From positions 1 to 64,000 of the forward strand of contig JAFTVF010000013.1 of assembly GCA_017465865.1 (NCBI GenBank): a stretch of DNA of 64,000 nt, written 5' to 3'. Position 1 is the first letter of the stretch. The number at the start of each line of letters is the position of its first letter. Source of the stretch: Clostridia bacterium. Its GTDB lineage: Bacteria; Bacillota; Clostridia; Christensenellales; Borkfalkiaceae. The notes under the pieces were generated by a model. The model had not been told where the DNA came from. It made no database searches and was given only the letters and a program-made list of their open reading frames with translations. The position numbers and the translations under genes are program-made. Shown one piece after another: positions 24,424 through 33,328 of the stretch.

Positions 24424-25092
24424 TCAATATATATCTGCCCCCATATGATAACTTTGTTTCATTAATCGTTTTTGCTCGCTTTCGGAAATCACTCGCCTTT
24501 CCCAACGCGCTTCGTCTGGATAACCATCATTGTTATATATCTGCACGATTTGCCCGTCAAGCTCTACGGCACACGTATGCCCTCCGTAATATTTTTTGGT
24601 GTTTTCAAAACCGCATTTTGTATAACAGCTCTGTCCTACGAGTATTTCCTCGTCATATCCTCTTGTGTGATAATCACCCCACTCGTCTTCGTCTCGGCAA
24701 CATAAAAACCTTACTTTATATTTATCATTTTCAATCATTCCGATCAAATGGCCGTGATTTTCTATTCTTACCTCTTTGATACCATCTTCCCCATAAATTT
24801 TGTCTATCGTGTCGGCGAAACGGTACTCTATTAAAAAATATTCGGGGTCGTTATCGTAAAAGGCATACAATATTTCTACTCTAAAATCCAGCAGCTCTCC
24901 GTTTTCTAATTCTTTCGCATACTTCTCCTCCGTTCTCGTCGTCAATCTTTTTATATGCTCCTCAATCGTATACTTCGTCTTGAATTTAGGGTGTTCGTAG
25001 CCTTTCATCATTTCTCGAAAAATCCAACACCCTACTAACGCCAATATAAGTAGCAGAACGATTATCGTCCAAAATACCTTCTTTATCCACAT
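24424..25092 (-). CDS. Lipoprotein, family A copy 5 (unknown function)
   Basis: A 222-residue predicted lipoprotein, lipobox LALVGC. It shares HPKFKTKYTIEEHIKRL, VEILYAFYDNDPEYFLIEYRF, LVGQSCYTKCGFEN.KKYYGG and WERRVISESEQK with copy 4, and the duplication includes downstream DNA with a terminator fragment. Gene order 24424-23573 runs leftward. Bases 25093-25230 hold no gene. Confidence 0.85.
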   Translation of the reverse strand: MWIKKVFWTIIVLLLILALVGCWIFREMMKGYEHPKFKTKYTIEEHIKRLTTRTEEKYAKELENGELLDFRVEILYAFYDNDPEYFLIEYRFADTIDKIYGEDGIKEVRIENHGHLIGMIENDKYKVRFLCCRDEDEWGDYHTRGYDEEILVGQSCYTKCGFENTKKYYGGHTCAVELDGQIVQIYNNDGYPDEARWERRVISESEQKRLMKQSYHMGADIY

Positions 25093-25238
25093 ATGCTTTT
25101 TCCTTTTTTGTTTCCATTATATACCAAAAAAGAATTTTGTCAATACCGTTTTTCAAGAGAATATACCCTTATATTAACTTTTTTTATCAAAACACAACTA
25201 AATTCTATAAAAAGATTTTATTTGCTTTTCGGGCAAAT

Positions 25239-25273
25239 AACAAACAGGCGGAAACAAGTTCCGCCTGTTTGTT
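25239..25273 (-). terminator. Terminator of the nfnA-nfnB unit
   Basis: AACAAACAGGCGGAA and TTCCGCCTGTTTGTT pair over 15 bp with a 5-base loop, 10 bases after the stop at 25283. It is T-rich beyond on the minus strand. Confidence 0.8.
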
Positions 25274-25282
25274 TATTACCTC

Positions 25283-26707
25283 TTATTTGCTTTGGATATA
25301 TTCGTCGATGGCTTTCGCCGCGATCTTACCCGCGCCCATCGCTTTGATGACCGTCGCCGCGCCCGTCGCCGCGTCGCCGCCGCAATACACGCCCTCGATC
25401 GAGGTCTTGCCCACTTCGTCTACCGCGATCTCACCGCGGCGCAAGGTTTCCAGCCCCGGGGTCGTCGCCTTTAACAACGGATTAGGCGAAGTGCCCAGCG
25501 ACATAATCACGCAGTCTACGGGGATTACGAAATTACTACCCTCGACTACTTTCGGAGAACGGCGGCCGCTCTCGTCAGGCTCGCCAAGCTCCATACGCAC
25601 GCATTCGATACCGTTTACCCAGCCGTAGGACGGATCGCGCGGGTCTTTCGTCGGGGTTGCGAGGATCTGCGTGGGGTTGGTCAGTAGATCGAAAATGATG
25701 TCCTCTTCTTTCGCGTGCTCGATCTCCTCTCTACGCGCGGGCAATTCCTCCTCGCCACGACGGTAGATGATATGCACTTCCGCGCCCAAACGCTTTGCCG
25801 TACGCGCCGCGTCCATAGCAACGTTGCCGCCGCCAACGACCGCTACGCACTTGCCGTGCTGGATCGGCGTGTGGCTGTCGGGTCTGTACGCTTTCATGAG
25901 GTTGGAACGGGTGAGGAACTCGTTCGCGGAATATACGCCTTTCAGGCTCTCGCCGGGGATATTCATAAACTTCGGAAGCCCCGCGCCCGAGCCGATAAAT
26001 ACCGCCTCGAACCCGTATTCTTCTTTCAATTCCTCGATCGTGATCACGCGGCCGATGACCATGTTCGTTTCCACTTTCACGCCAAGCGCTTTGAGATTAT
26101 CCACTTCCTTTTTCACGATCGCCTTGGGCAGACGGAATTCGGGAATTCCGTATACGAGCACGCCGCCCGCGACGTGCAGAGCCTCGAACACCGTAACTTC
26201 ATAGCCGAGCTTAGCAAGATCGCCTGCGCAGGTAAGACCTGCGGGACCGCTCCCCACAACGGCGACTTTATGACCGTTCGACGGCGCAGGCACGGCTTTT
26301 TCCGTGGTGTTGGCGTTGTGCCAATCGGCGACAAATCTTTCCAAGCGACCGATACCGACCGCCTCGCAACCCGCCTTGATACCGCGGGTGCATTTGCCCT
26401 CGCACTGCGTTTCCTGCGGACATACTCTGCCGCAGACCGCGGGCAGGGACGAGTCCTCTGCGATGATCTGATACGCCGCTTCAAAATCTCCCTCCGCGAC
26501 TTTCGCGATAAATTCGGGGATCTTGATATTGACGGGACAAGCCGCTACGCAAGGACGGTTTTTACAGCCGATACAGCGCTTTGCCTCGTCGATTGCCATT
26601 TCCGCAGTATAGCCGAGCGCAACTTCTTCGAAATTGCCGTTTCTGACCTCGGGGTCTTGCGTGGGCATAGGATTTTTCAAGGGATTCATATTGAATTTCA
26701 AAGCCAT
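25283..26707 (-). CDS. nfnB: NfnB / GltA-type FAD- and Fe-S-dependent NADPH oxidoreductase subunit
   Basis: A 474-residue protein of the glutamate-synthase small-subunit family. N-terminal cysteine clusters (CIGCKNRPCVAACPVNI; CGRVCPQETQCEGKC) bind two [4Fe-4S] clusters. Two Rossmann motifs (VAVVGSGPAGLTCAGDLA and VAVVGGGNVAMDAARTA) bind FAD and NADPH. Paired with the gene at 26709-27551 (1 base apart), it forms NfnAB, the flavin-bifurcating NADH-dependent ferredoxin:NADP+ oxidoreductase. No glutamate synthase large subunit is nearby, which supports the Nfn reading. Confidence 0.88.
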   Translation of the reverse strand: MALKFNMNPLKNPMPTQDPEVRNGNFEEVALGYTAEMAIDEAKRCIGCKNRPCVAACPVNIKIPEFIAKVAEGDFEAAYQIIAEDSSLPAVCGRVCPQETQCEGKCTRGIKAGCEAVGIGRLERFVADWHNANTTEKAVPAPSNGHKVAVVGSGPAGLTCAGDLAKLGYEVTVFEALHVAGGVLVYGIPEFRLPKAIVKKEVDNLKALGVKVETNMVIGRVITIEELKEEYGFEAVFIGSGAGLPKFMNIPGESLKGVYSANEFLTRSNLMKAYRPDSHTPIQHGKCVAVVGGGNVAMDAARTAKRLGAEVHIIYRRGEEELPARREEIEHAKEEDIIFDLLTNPTQILATPTKDPRDPSYGWVNGIECVRMELGEPDESGRRSPKVVEGSNFVIPVDCVIMSLGTSPNPLLKATTPGLETLRRGEIAVDEVGKTSIEGVYCGGDAATGAATVIKAMGAGKIAAKAIDEYIQSK

Positions 26708-26708
26708 G

Positions 26709-27551
26709 TTACTGCACCTCCTTTTTGAACAGGTTGCAAGTGCTTTCTCTTTCGTGCAATTCGAAATCGGAATACGTCCGCGAACGGCTCATCGCCTCGT
26801 CGAAATCGATCTCGTGTCCGTCGAATTCAGGTCCGTCCACGCACGCGAATTTCATTTGTCCGCCCACCGTCAGACGGCAGCCGCCGCACATACCCGTACC
26901 GTCGATCATGATCGGGTTCATGCTCGCGATCGTTTTCACGCCGTACGGCTTCGTCGCCGCGCATACGAATTTCATCATAATCAAAGGTCCGATCGTGATG
27001 ACCTCGTCAAACTGCTCGCCCTTTTCAAGAAGCTCGTTCAAAGGCACGCAAACGTTGCCTTGTCTGCCGTACGAGCCGTCGTCCGTCATCATATAAAAAT
27101 CGTCCGAGCAAGCCTTGAACTCGTCCTCTAAAATCACGAGGTCCTTATTTCTGAACCCGATGATCGAGGTAACCTGCGCGCCCTGTTCGTGCAGCGCTCT
27201 CGCCACGGGCAACGCGATCGCACAGCCCACGCCGCCGCCGACCACGCAGACTTTTTTCAAGCCCGCAGTGTGCGTGGGTCTGCCCAAAGGTCCTACAAAA
27301 TCGGGGATACTCTCCCCTACCTTTTTATGATTGAGCATTTCCGTACCCGCGCCGACGATCTGGAAAATGATGGTAACCGTTCCTTTTTCTCTGTCATAGC
27401 CCGCGATGGTGAGAGGGATACGCTCCCCATCCTCGTCCACGCGCAGAATGATAAACTGCCCGGGAAGCGCCTTTTTCGCCACGAACGGCGCGAGGATCTC
27501 CATCTGCGTAACCGTAGGATTGAGCGATTTTTTGCCGACGATTTGATACAT
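26709..27551 (-). CDS. nfnA: NfnA ferredoxin-NADP+ reductase subunit
   Basis: A 280-residue protein with an FAD-binding beta-barrel (about 1-100, PGQFIILRVDEDGERIPLTIAGYD), an NAD-binding domain (VCVVGGGVGCAIALPVARAL) and a C-terminal [2Fe-2S] site DGTGMCGGCRLTVGG...FACVDGP. In this site an Asp replaces the first Cys, as known for NfnA. It starts the nfnA-nfnB unit. Functionally it would link reduced ferredoxin from PFOR (35277-38591) to NADPH supply. Confidence 0.88.
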   Translation of the reverse strand: MYQIVGKKSLNPTVTQMEILAPFVAKKALPGQFIILRVDEDGERIPLTIAGYDREKGTVTIIFQIVGAGTEMLNHKKVGESIPDFVGPLGRPTHTAGLKKVCVVGGGVGCAIALPVARALHEQGAQVTSIIGFRNKDLVILEDEFKACSDDFYMMTDDGSYGRQGNVCVPLNELLEKGEQFDEVITIGPLIMMKFVCAATKPYGVKTIASMNPIMIDGTGMCGGCRLTVGGQMKFACVDGPEFDGHEIDFDEAMSRSRTYSDFELHERESTCNLFKKEVQ

Positions 27552-27590
27552 TTTTGATTTTTCTCCTTGCGTTTTATACTTTCACGGATT

Positions 27591-27619
27591 ATTATACATC
27601 TCTTTTATAAAATTGTCAA
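27591..27619 (-). promoter_or_regulatory. Promoter of nfnA-nfnB
   Basis: On the minus strand TTGACA (27619-27614), 17 bases, TATAAT (27596-27591): full consensus, 40 bases before the nfnA ATG. Confidence 0.85.
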
Positions 27620-27665
27620 TCCCTCGCGCAAGGGTTTACGAAAAATATTTCGCAGCAAAGAAAAA

Positions 27666-27698
27666 GCAAGAATAAAAGCGAAACACTTTTATTCTTGC
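27666..27698 (-). terminator. Terminator of the NCS2 permease gene
   Basis: GCAAGAATAAAAG and CTTTTATTCTTGC pair over 13 bp around a 7-base loop, with TTTTTCTTT following on the minus strand. Confidence 0.85.
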
Positions 27699-27723
27699 TC
27701 CGTTCATTTATAAGATAAGGAGT

Positions 27724-29079
27724 TTAGATAATTGCCAAAAGAATGAAATTCAATACGAACAACCCCGTGCAAACCCAAAGGATCGGATTGATTTCCTTTG
27801 CCTTGCCTTTGCAAACCTTGACGAGGATATAGAAGATAAAGCCCGCCGCGATACCGTAGGAAATGCTGTAACAAATCGCCATAAAGATACCTGCAAAGAA
27901 CGCGGGAACGGCTTCGTCGAAATCATTCCAATCGATATCCTTAAACGAGGACATCATCATAACGCCGACTACAACCAACGCAGGTGCGGTTGCCGCATAC
28001 GGTACGGCACTGATGAAAGTTGCAAAGAATGCGGAAATTGCAAAGCAGATTGCAACGACGACGGAGGTAAGACCCGTACGCCCGCCTGCGCCGATACCTG
28101 CCGAGCTTTCTACGAACGTCGTCGTGTTCGACGTACCGAAGAACGCGCCAACCGAGGTAGCTATAGCGTCGGCAAACAGAGCCTTGTCCATCTTCGATTT
28201 GAAGCCCGTACCCGATTCCATTGCTTTTTCGTCTTCTTCGGAGAAAATACCGCTGCGACGACCCGTGCCGATAAACGTACCGATCGTGTCGAAAGTATCG
28301 GAGATACTGAACGAGAAGATGGTGATAAGCACGAGCGGGAGCTTTTTCATATCGCTAAACAAACTTCCGATGCCGCCGTCCTTAAAGATCGCGCAGAAAG
28401 TAGTAGGCAGCTGCTTACAAGCGTCCGTAAAGCTAACGGTATCTTGCAAAGTGGTAACGCCGAAAGGAATACCGATAATCGCCGTAACCGCGATCGAAAT
28501 GAGGATTGCGCCCTTTACTTTCAAAACGAGCAACGTAACGATAATCGCCAAACCGATCAGGAATACCCAGAAGGTAGGCTGATTTAAGGTAGCCAGCGCA
28601 GGAACGCCCGCGCTGAAATCGATGATACCAACGTTAAGGAAGCCGATATACGCAACGAAAATACCGATACCGCCGCCGATCGCGTGTTGCAAGCTGAGCG
28701 GGATTGCTTTTATGATATACTTACGAATTTTCGTAACCGTAATCAAAATATTAAGAAGTCCGCAAATAAACACCATGGAAAGCGCTTGTTTCCAAGTAAA
28801 GCCAAGCCCGAAGCAAACCGTATACACGAAGAATGCGTTAAGACCCATACCGGGGGCTTGTGCATAAGGAACGTTTGCCACCAAGCCCATCACGAGCGTT
28901 CCGACGACGGCGGAAATGATGGTAGCAAGGAACACCGCGCCCCATTCCATGCCGGATTGCGAAAGAAGACCGGGATTGACTACGATGATGTACGACATCG
29001 CAAAAAAGGTAGTTAAGCCTGCGATGATTTCAGTGGATACTTTCGTACCGTTTTCTTTCAAGCGAAACAAATCTTTCAT
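27724..29079 (-). CDS. NCS2-family purine (guanine/hypoxanthine) permease
   Basis: A 451-residue inner-membrane permease of the AzgA/PbuG type with about 12 to 14 hydrophobic segments. Family blocks are LTTFFAMSYIIVVNPGLLS, PYAQAPGMGLNAFF, LQHAIGGGIGIFVAYIG and FGTSNTTTFVESSAGIGAGGRTGLTS. Proton-coupled uptake of guanine, hypoxanthine or adenine is expected. It is a single-gene unit with its own consensus promoter. I looked for a purine riboswitch in the short 5' leader and found none. Confidence 0.9.
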   Translation of the reverse strand: MKDLFRLKENGTKVSTEIIAGLTTFFAMSYIIVVNPGLLSQSGMEWGAVFLATIISAVVGTLVMGLVANVPYAQAPGMGLNAFFVYTVCFGLGFTWKQALSMVFICGLLNILITVTKIRKYIIKAIPLSLQHAIGGGIGIFVAYIGFLNVGIIDFSAGVPALATLNQPTFWVFLIGLAIIVTLLVLKVKGAILISIAVTAIIGIPFGVTTLQDTVSFTDACKQLPTTFCAIFKDGGIGSLFSDMKKLPLVLITIFSFSISDTFDTIGTFIGTGRRSGIFSEEDEKAMESGTGFKSKMDKALFADAIATSVGAFFGTSNTTTFVESSAGIGAGGRTGLTSVVVAICFAISAFFATFISAVPYAATAPALVVVGVMMMSSFKDIDWNDFDEAVPAFFAGIFMAICYSISYGIAAGFIFYILVKVCKGKAKEINPILWVCTGLFVLNFILLAII

Positions 29080-29111
29080 AAAAACCTTCCTTTGTAAATA
29101 TTGATAATTTT

Positions 29112-29140
29112 ATTATAACACATAATTTTCCATTTGTCAA
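29112..29140 (-). promoter_or_regulatory. Promoter of the NCS2 permease
   Basis: On the minus strand TTGACA (29140-29135), 17 bases, TATAAT (29117-29112), 32 bases before the ATG. Confidence 0.85.
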
Positions 29141-29207
29141 AGTTTTTGACAATATTTATAAAAGGGTCATACGCATAAAATTTTTCTTTATTTACGGTCG
29201 TATTTAT

Positions 29208-29236
29208 TTGCTTTTCGACAAAATAAGTAGTATAAT
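29208..29236 (+). promoter_or_regulatory. Promoter of the cation antiporter gene
   Basis: TTGCTT (29208-29213), 17 bases, TATAAT (29231-29236), 75 bases before the ATG at 29311. Confidence 0.65.
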
Positions 29237-29310
29237 GTTAAGCGAAAATAACAAAAACGAACACGATGCCGAATATTTTCCCCTATCGCGTCCGACAGGA
29301 GGCTTTTTTT

Positions 29311-30609
29311 ATGCAAATTTTACTCAGTTTATCGATCGCTTTGCTCGCAGGATTGCTTTTATCCCGTCTTGCAAAGCTCGTAAAACTCCCCGCCGTTACC
29401 GCGTATCTCGTCGCGGGTATTTTGATCGGTCCTTACTGCCTTGGCAAATTCGGCGTAAAGGGTCTTGGCTTTACCGCCATGGCGGAAGTGGAAGCGCTGT
29501 CTATCCTTTGCGACGTCGCGCTCGGCTTTATCGCCTTTTCGATCGGTAACGAGTTCCGTCTTTCGCAGCTGAAAAAAATCGGCAAACAAGCGACCATCGT
29601 CGGCGTATTCCAAGCCGTCGTTACCACGATCATCGTGGATATAGCGCTGATCGTAATGCACCTGATCATGCCCGAAAAGCTCCCCTTGGAAGCTGCGATC
29701 GTGCTCGGTGCGATCGCTTCGGCAACCGCGCCCGCCGCTACGCTTATGGTCGTGAAGCAGTACAAGGCAAAAGGCCCTGTAACCGATATCCTCTTGCCCG
29801 TCGTGGCACTCGACGACGCGGTGGGGCTGGTGCTGTTCGCCGTATCGTTCGGGGTCGCAAAAGCCCTCGGCGCAGGCGCGATCAGCGTGATCTCCGTGCT
29901 CGTCGAGCCTTTGCTTGAAGTCGTGCTTTCGTTGGGTCTTGGCGCGATTATGGGGATTTTGTTCAACTTCTGCGAACGGTTTTTCCATTCCCGTTCCAAG
30001 CGTATGTCCGTATCCATCGCGTTCGTATTCCTGACAATCGCACTCTCCATGCTTAAATTCGAAATCGGCAAGGTACATATTTCGTTCTCGTCCCTGCTCG
30101 TGTGCATGATGCTGGGCACGGTGTTCTGCAATATCTGCGATTTTTCCGAAGAGCTTATGGACCGCGTAGACAGATGGACCGCGCCCCTGTTCGTACTCTT
30201 CTTCGTATTGAGCGGCGCGGAGCTGGAACTTTCCGTATTCACGGATATTATGATCGTGCTTATCGGCGTAGTGTATATCCTCAGCCGTTCGGCGGGTAAA
30301 TATTCGGGCGCGTTCCTCAGCGCGAAATTCTCGAAATGCGACGATAACATCGTGAAATATCTCGGCATCACCCTGCTTCCCCAAGCGGGCGTTGCGCTGG
30401 GTATGGCGATGAAAGCGCAGGAGCTTGGCGCTACGATAGGCTTGCTGATCTCCAACATTACGCTGTTTGCGGTGCTCGTTTACGAGATCGTCGGACCGAT
30501 GCTCACGAAGATCGCTTTAACGAAAGCGGGCGATATCAACCCCGAGGGTTGGACGAGTGCGCGGCACGAACACGCAAAGAAAAAAGCCGAGCAAAACGCT
30601 CAGCAATAA
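29311..30609 (+). CDS. CPA2-family cation:proton antiporter
   Basis: A 432-residue membrane protein. The start at 29311 (MQILLSLSIALLAG) is set by AGGAGG seven bases upstream; the frame is open to 29266 but without a site. It has about 12 hydrophobic segments and KefB/NapA-type blocks (LPAVTAYLVAGILIGPYCLG; AASATAPAATLM-like region; PVVALDDAVGLVLFAVSFG with the paired Asp of the ion site). It has no C-terminal RCK domain, so gating by nucleotides is not expected. Na+ or K+ exchange cannot be told apart. Confidence 0.88.
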   Translation: MQILLSLSIALLAGLLLSRLAKLVKLPAVTAYLVAGILIGPYCLGKFGVKGLGFTAMAEVEALSILCDVALGFIAFSIGNEFRLSQLKKIGKQATIVGVFQAVVTTIIVDIALIVMHLIMPEKLPLEAAIVLGAIASATAPAATLMVVKQYKAKGPVTDILLPVVALDDAVGLVLFAVSFGVAKALGAGAISVISVLVEPLLEVVLSLGLGAIMGILFNFCERFFHSRSKRMSVSIAFVFLTIALSMLKFEIGKVHISFSSLLVCMMLGTVFCNICDFSEELMDRVDRWTAPLFVLFFVLSGAELELSVFTDIMIVLIGVVYILSRSAGKYSGAFLSAKFSKCDDNIVKYLGITLLPQAGVALGMAMKAQELGATIGLLISNITLFAVLVYEIVGPMLTKIALTKAGDINPEGWTSARHEHAKKKAEQNAQQ

Positions 30610-30623
30610 CCTTTCGGTATACG

Positions 30624-30658
30624 AAAACGCTTCCCTGTTTCGGGGAAGCGTTTTTTCT
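30624..30658. terminator. Bidirectional terminator between antiporter and GH78-type gene
   Basis: AAAACGCTTCCC and GGGAAGCGTTTT form a 12-bp stem with flanking T-runs, between two convergent genes. Confidence 0.88.
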
Positions 30659-30659
30659 T

Positions 30660-32276
30660 TTATCGTACGATTTCGATCTCTTTCGGCGCGGAAATTTCCG
30701 TTTTCACTTCGCCGTTTTCCTGCAAAGTATGCTCCACTTTGAGCACGCCGTAGGGGGTGGGATAGCTGACTTTCACATGCTTTAATCCGCTGAGTTGGGG
30801 CTGGATACGAATGGTTTTCATTCCCGAGCCTTCGACCTTGATCCCCGCGACCGTTTCCATAAGATACGGGATCACGCCCGCCGACCAGCCGTGGCAGAAG
30901 CTGTGTCTGAACCCCTTATAACAGAACGCGCCGTAGTCGCCGTGGATATCCTTTTCCCCTGCCTTGGGCAGTTCGTCGATACGCCCCGCGCCTTTCAGCC
31001 AGTCGAGGTCGAAATCCTCCCAGAACGTCGTTGCACCGACGGAAAGCATACCGCCGTAGTATTCTTTCATCATCGAAAGTGCTTTTTCGTATTCGCCGTA
31101 CGCCGCCACCGCCGTTAAAATGGGATAGGACATAAAGGTAGAAAGCCCCTTTGCTCCGCCCTCTAACAGTACCTTTTTATTGTTTTCCGATTGATCGCCC
31201 GACCAAACGCCGATCGCCGCGACCTGCTTAAACCAATGCACCTTGCGTTCTTTCCTTGAAAGCCGAGCGCATATTTCACGGCAAAGCGCGGTATCTTCCC
31301 CGTACTCGGTTAAAAACTCCGCCGTCTTTTCCATCGCGATTTTCGTAAGATACGCCACGCCCGCATGGCTCGCCTCGTCCTTTTCGATCGGCTCGCCCGC
31401 CACGTAGTTAGAGGGCCAGTCCACGAAATGCCCGGGATAGGTCGTCGTGCCGTCCTCTTGTACGAAAGACGAAACCTGTTCCACCAACCCCTTGGTGTAA
31501 GACAAATATTTTTTGAATAGTTCTTTATCTCCGCGCATTTTATACTCGTCGCAAAGAATGATCAGCCACCACAACGAATACGCGGGCATACCGTTCGCCC
31601 AACGGGGCAACGGGCTTTGTTCCATGGAAAAATCCAAGCATTTCAGCGTTTCGGGTACTTCGTCGAACAAACACCGTGCCGTACGCATTTCGGGATACAG
31701 ATCCCCGATCCAAACCAAACGGTCGCGCTTGATCCCGTCCCAAATATACCCGTTTTGCAAGCACAGCCTAAGCGTATACGCCGCCGTGTTCCAAATCGTA
31801 TTCACCAGCTCGTCGTCGCATTCGAATTTGCCCGTTTCTTCGCGCGTATCGGTATCGATCGTCGCAACCACGCTTTTCAAGGTCAGCGTTTTGTCCTCTT
31901 CCAAGAAATCCACGCGCAAGAACCGATACCCCGTCTGCCCGAACGTCATATCCGAATAGCTTTGCAAGGACACTTCCATATCCCGCAACGAATGATCGTT
32001 CGTCGCGTTCTTTTCACCGATCTCCGCGCAGGTCTCGCTCACCGATTCTCCAAAGCGCAAACGCACCTTTACGCCTTTCCCCGCGCCGTGGGTAAAAATT
32101 CTCGCGCCGCCCGAAAGCTCTTTCCCGAAATCAAACAGGATATACCCTTTGCCCTTGATACTGCAAAGGTCTGTTTCCCCAACGCTGATCTGCATCGTCT
32201 TTTCTTTGAGTAGCGTTTCGGCGTTTACGATTTCACCGCCCGTCGCTACGATTTTTTTCGCATAACCGTAATACAT
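30660..32276 (-). CDS. Alpha-L-rhamnosidase-like glycosidase (GH78 type)
   Basis: A 538-residue cytosolic protein. A beta-sandwich (about 40-150, FDFGKELSGGARIFTHG) is followed by an alpha/alpha barrel with the GH78-like block WDGIKRDRLVWIGDLYPEMRTA (about 195-216), where Asp/Glu residues are the likely acids. A later block is FWEDFDLDW. The C-terminal beta domain includes IRIQPQLSGLKHVKVSYPTPYG. It is shorter than classical rhamnosidases (about 900), lacking some N-terminal domains, so the sugar specificity is uncertain. It is a single-gene unit with its own promoter. Confidence 0.8.
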   Translation of the reverse strand: MYYGYAKKIVATGGEIVNAETLLKEKTMQISVGETDLCSIKGKGYILFDFGKELSGGARIFTHGAGKGVKVRLRFGESVSETCAEIGEKNATNDHSLRDMEVSLQSYSDMTFGQTGYRFLRVDFLEEDKTLTLKSVVATIDTDTREETGKFECDDELVNTIWNTAAYTLRLCLQNGYIWDGIKRDRLVWIGDLYPEMRTARCLFDEVPETLKCLDFSMEQSPLPRWANGMPAYSLWWLIILCDEYKMRGDKELFKKYLSYTKGLVEQVSSFVQEDGTTTYPGHFVDWPSNYVAGEPIEKDEASHAGVAYLTKIAMEKTAEFLTEYGEDTALCREICARLSRKERKVHWFKQVAAIGVWSGDQSENNKKVLLEGGAKGLSTFMSYPILTAVAAYGEYEKALSMMKEYYGGMLSVGATTFWEDFDLDWLKGAGRIDELPKAGEKDIHGDYGAFCYKGFRHSFCHGWSAGVIPYLMETVAGIKVEGSGMKTIRIQPQLSGLKHVKVSYPTPYGVLKVEHTLQENGEVKTEISAPKEIEIVR

Positions 32277-32314
32277 AACCTCTCCTCTTTCCGCGCGTCG
32301 TGCGCTTCTATATG

Positions 32315-32343
32315 ATTATACCCGAATTTCCATCTATTGTCAA
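32315..32343 (-). promoter_or_regulatory. Promoter of the GH78-type gene
   Basis: On the minus strand TTGACA (32343-32338), 17 bases, TATAAT (32320-32315), 38 bases before the ATG. GAGGAGAGG is the ribosome site. Confidence 0.8.
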
Positions 32344-32388
32344 CGGAAACAAGGAAAAAATATTTTTTAATTTTTTTCACAAAACCAC

Positions 32389-32418
32389 TTGACAAGACAA
32401 TACTATGCATTGTATAAT
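32389..32418 (+). promoter_or_regulatory. Promoter and putative PadR operator
   Basis: TTGACA (32389-32394), 18 bases, TATAAT (32413-32418). The near-perfect dyad ACTATGCATTGT (32402-32413) overlaps the spacer and -10, a likely autoregulatory PadR site. AAAGGAG follows before the ATG at 32439. Confidence 0.7.
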
Positions 32419-32438
32419 ATTATGCAAAGGAGAGCATA

Positions 32439-32753
32439 ATGGACGCACAGTTAAAAAAGGGATTATTAGAGGTATGCGTACTGTCGGCGATTGAAAAGGA
32501 AGAATCGTACGGGTACAAGATTATTTCCGATTTAGCGCCCTATATCGAAATTTCAGAATCCACGCTATATCCGATACTTAGGCGGTTGGAAAGCGGTGGC
32601 GCGGTAACGACGAGAAGCGAGGCGTATAACGGACGGCTTCGGAAGTATTTCCGTATTACGGAGATCGGGAAAAGCAAAATCCAAGAGTTTATCGAGGACA
32701 TGAAACAATTTGAAAAAATCAGTAAATTTATTACCCGCGGAGGTGGAGTATGA
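32439..32753 (+). CDS. PadR-family transcriptional regulator
   Basis: A 104-residue winged-helix protein. MDAQLKKGLLEVCVLSAIEKEESYGYKI, ISESTLYPILRRLESGGAVTTRSE and RKYFRITEIGK are PadR hallmarks. It opens the padR-DUF1700-DUF4097 operon common in Firmicutes, thought to answer membrane or envelope stress; the signal is unknown. Its stop overlaps the next start (ATGA). Confidence 0.92.
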   Translation: MDAQLKKGLLEVCVLSAIEKEESYGYKIISDLAPYIEISESTLYPILRRLESGGAVTTRSEAYNGRLRKYFRITEIGKSKIQEFIEDMKQFEKISKFITRGGGV

Positions 32754-33328
32754 CCTATAAAGAATGGGAACGCAGGCTTTTGAAAAACCTGAAAAGTCTG
32801 CCGAAAACAGAACGGCGGTCTATCGCCGATTATTACAGAGAAATGTACGGCGACAAATGCGATTTGGGGCTTTCCTGCGAAGAAATTTTACAGGAATTCG
32901 GCGCGCCCGAGGCTTGCGCCACGAAGATTTTATCCGAGGAACGGGAAGACCCCTCCCCGTCTAAAAACAATCGGACAAAGCGCAAAAACGGAGTTTCCGT
33001 CGCCTATATCGTCGGAATTGCGTTTGCCAGCCTTATCCTTATTGTACCTCTTGCCTGCGTTTGGGCGGCTCTTGTCGCGTCGTTCGGCGCGGTAACGCTC
33101 AGCGGAGCAATTTTCGTGCTTGCAGGCGTGGCGTATACCGTGCTTGCGCCGTTGATGCTGTCAAGTGGCGTTGGCGTAGCCGCGATTACGGCGCATATCG
33201 GGACGGGCATTGCCCTGTGCGGGATAGGACTTATCCTGTTCGTCAGCTTTATGTTATTGACGAAATACACGGCAATCGGCTTGGGTAAAGCCCTGGCGTT
33301 TATCTATGGACGGAGGAAAGAACAATGA
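32750..33328 (+). CDS. DUF1700 membrane protein
   Basis: A 192-residue protein: a cytosolic helical N-terminus (about 1-70, EWERRLLKNLKSLPKTERRSIADYYREMYGD), then about four hydrophobic segments (about 85-180). DUF1700 proteins pair with PadR and DUF4097. GGAGGTGGAG precedes the ATG, and 4 bases overlap both neighbours, indicating translational coupling. Confidence 0.88.
   Translation: MTYKEWERRLLKNLKSLPKTERRSIADYYREMYGDKCDLGLSCEEILQEFGAPEACATKILSEEREDPSPSKNNRTKRKNGVSVAYIVGIAFASLILIVPLACVWAALVASFGAVTLSGAIFVLAGVAYTVLAPLMLSSGVGVAAITAHIGTGIALCGIGLILFVSFMLLTKYTAIGLGKALAFIYGRRKEQ

Noticed and set aside
25283-27551. Glutamate synthase (gltBD) interpretation
   Set aside because: No large glutamate synthase subunit is present, and the partner has the Asp-ligated [2Fe-2S] motif of NfnA, so NfnAB is the better reading.
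29080-29111. Purine riboswitch before the NCS2 permease
   Set aside because: A consensus promoter leaves a leader of only about 25-30 bases, too short, and no conserved purine-aptamer bases are seen.
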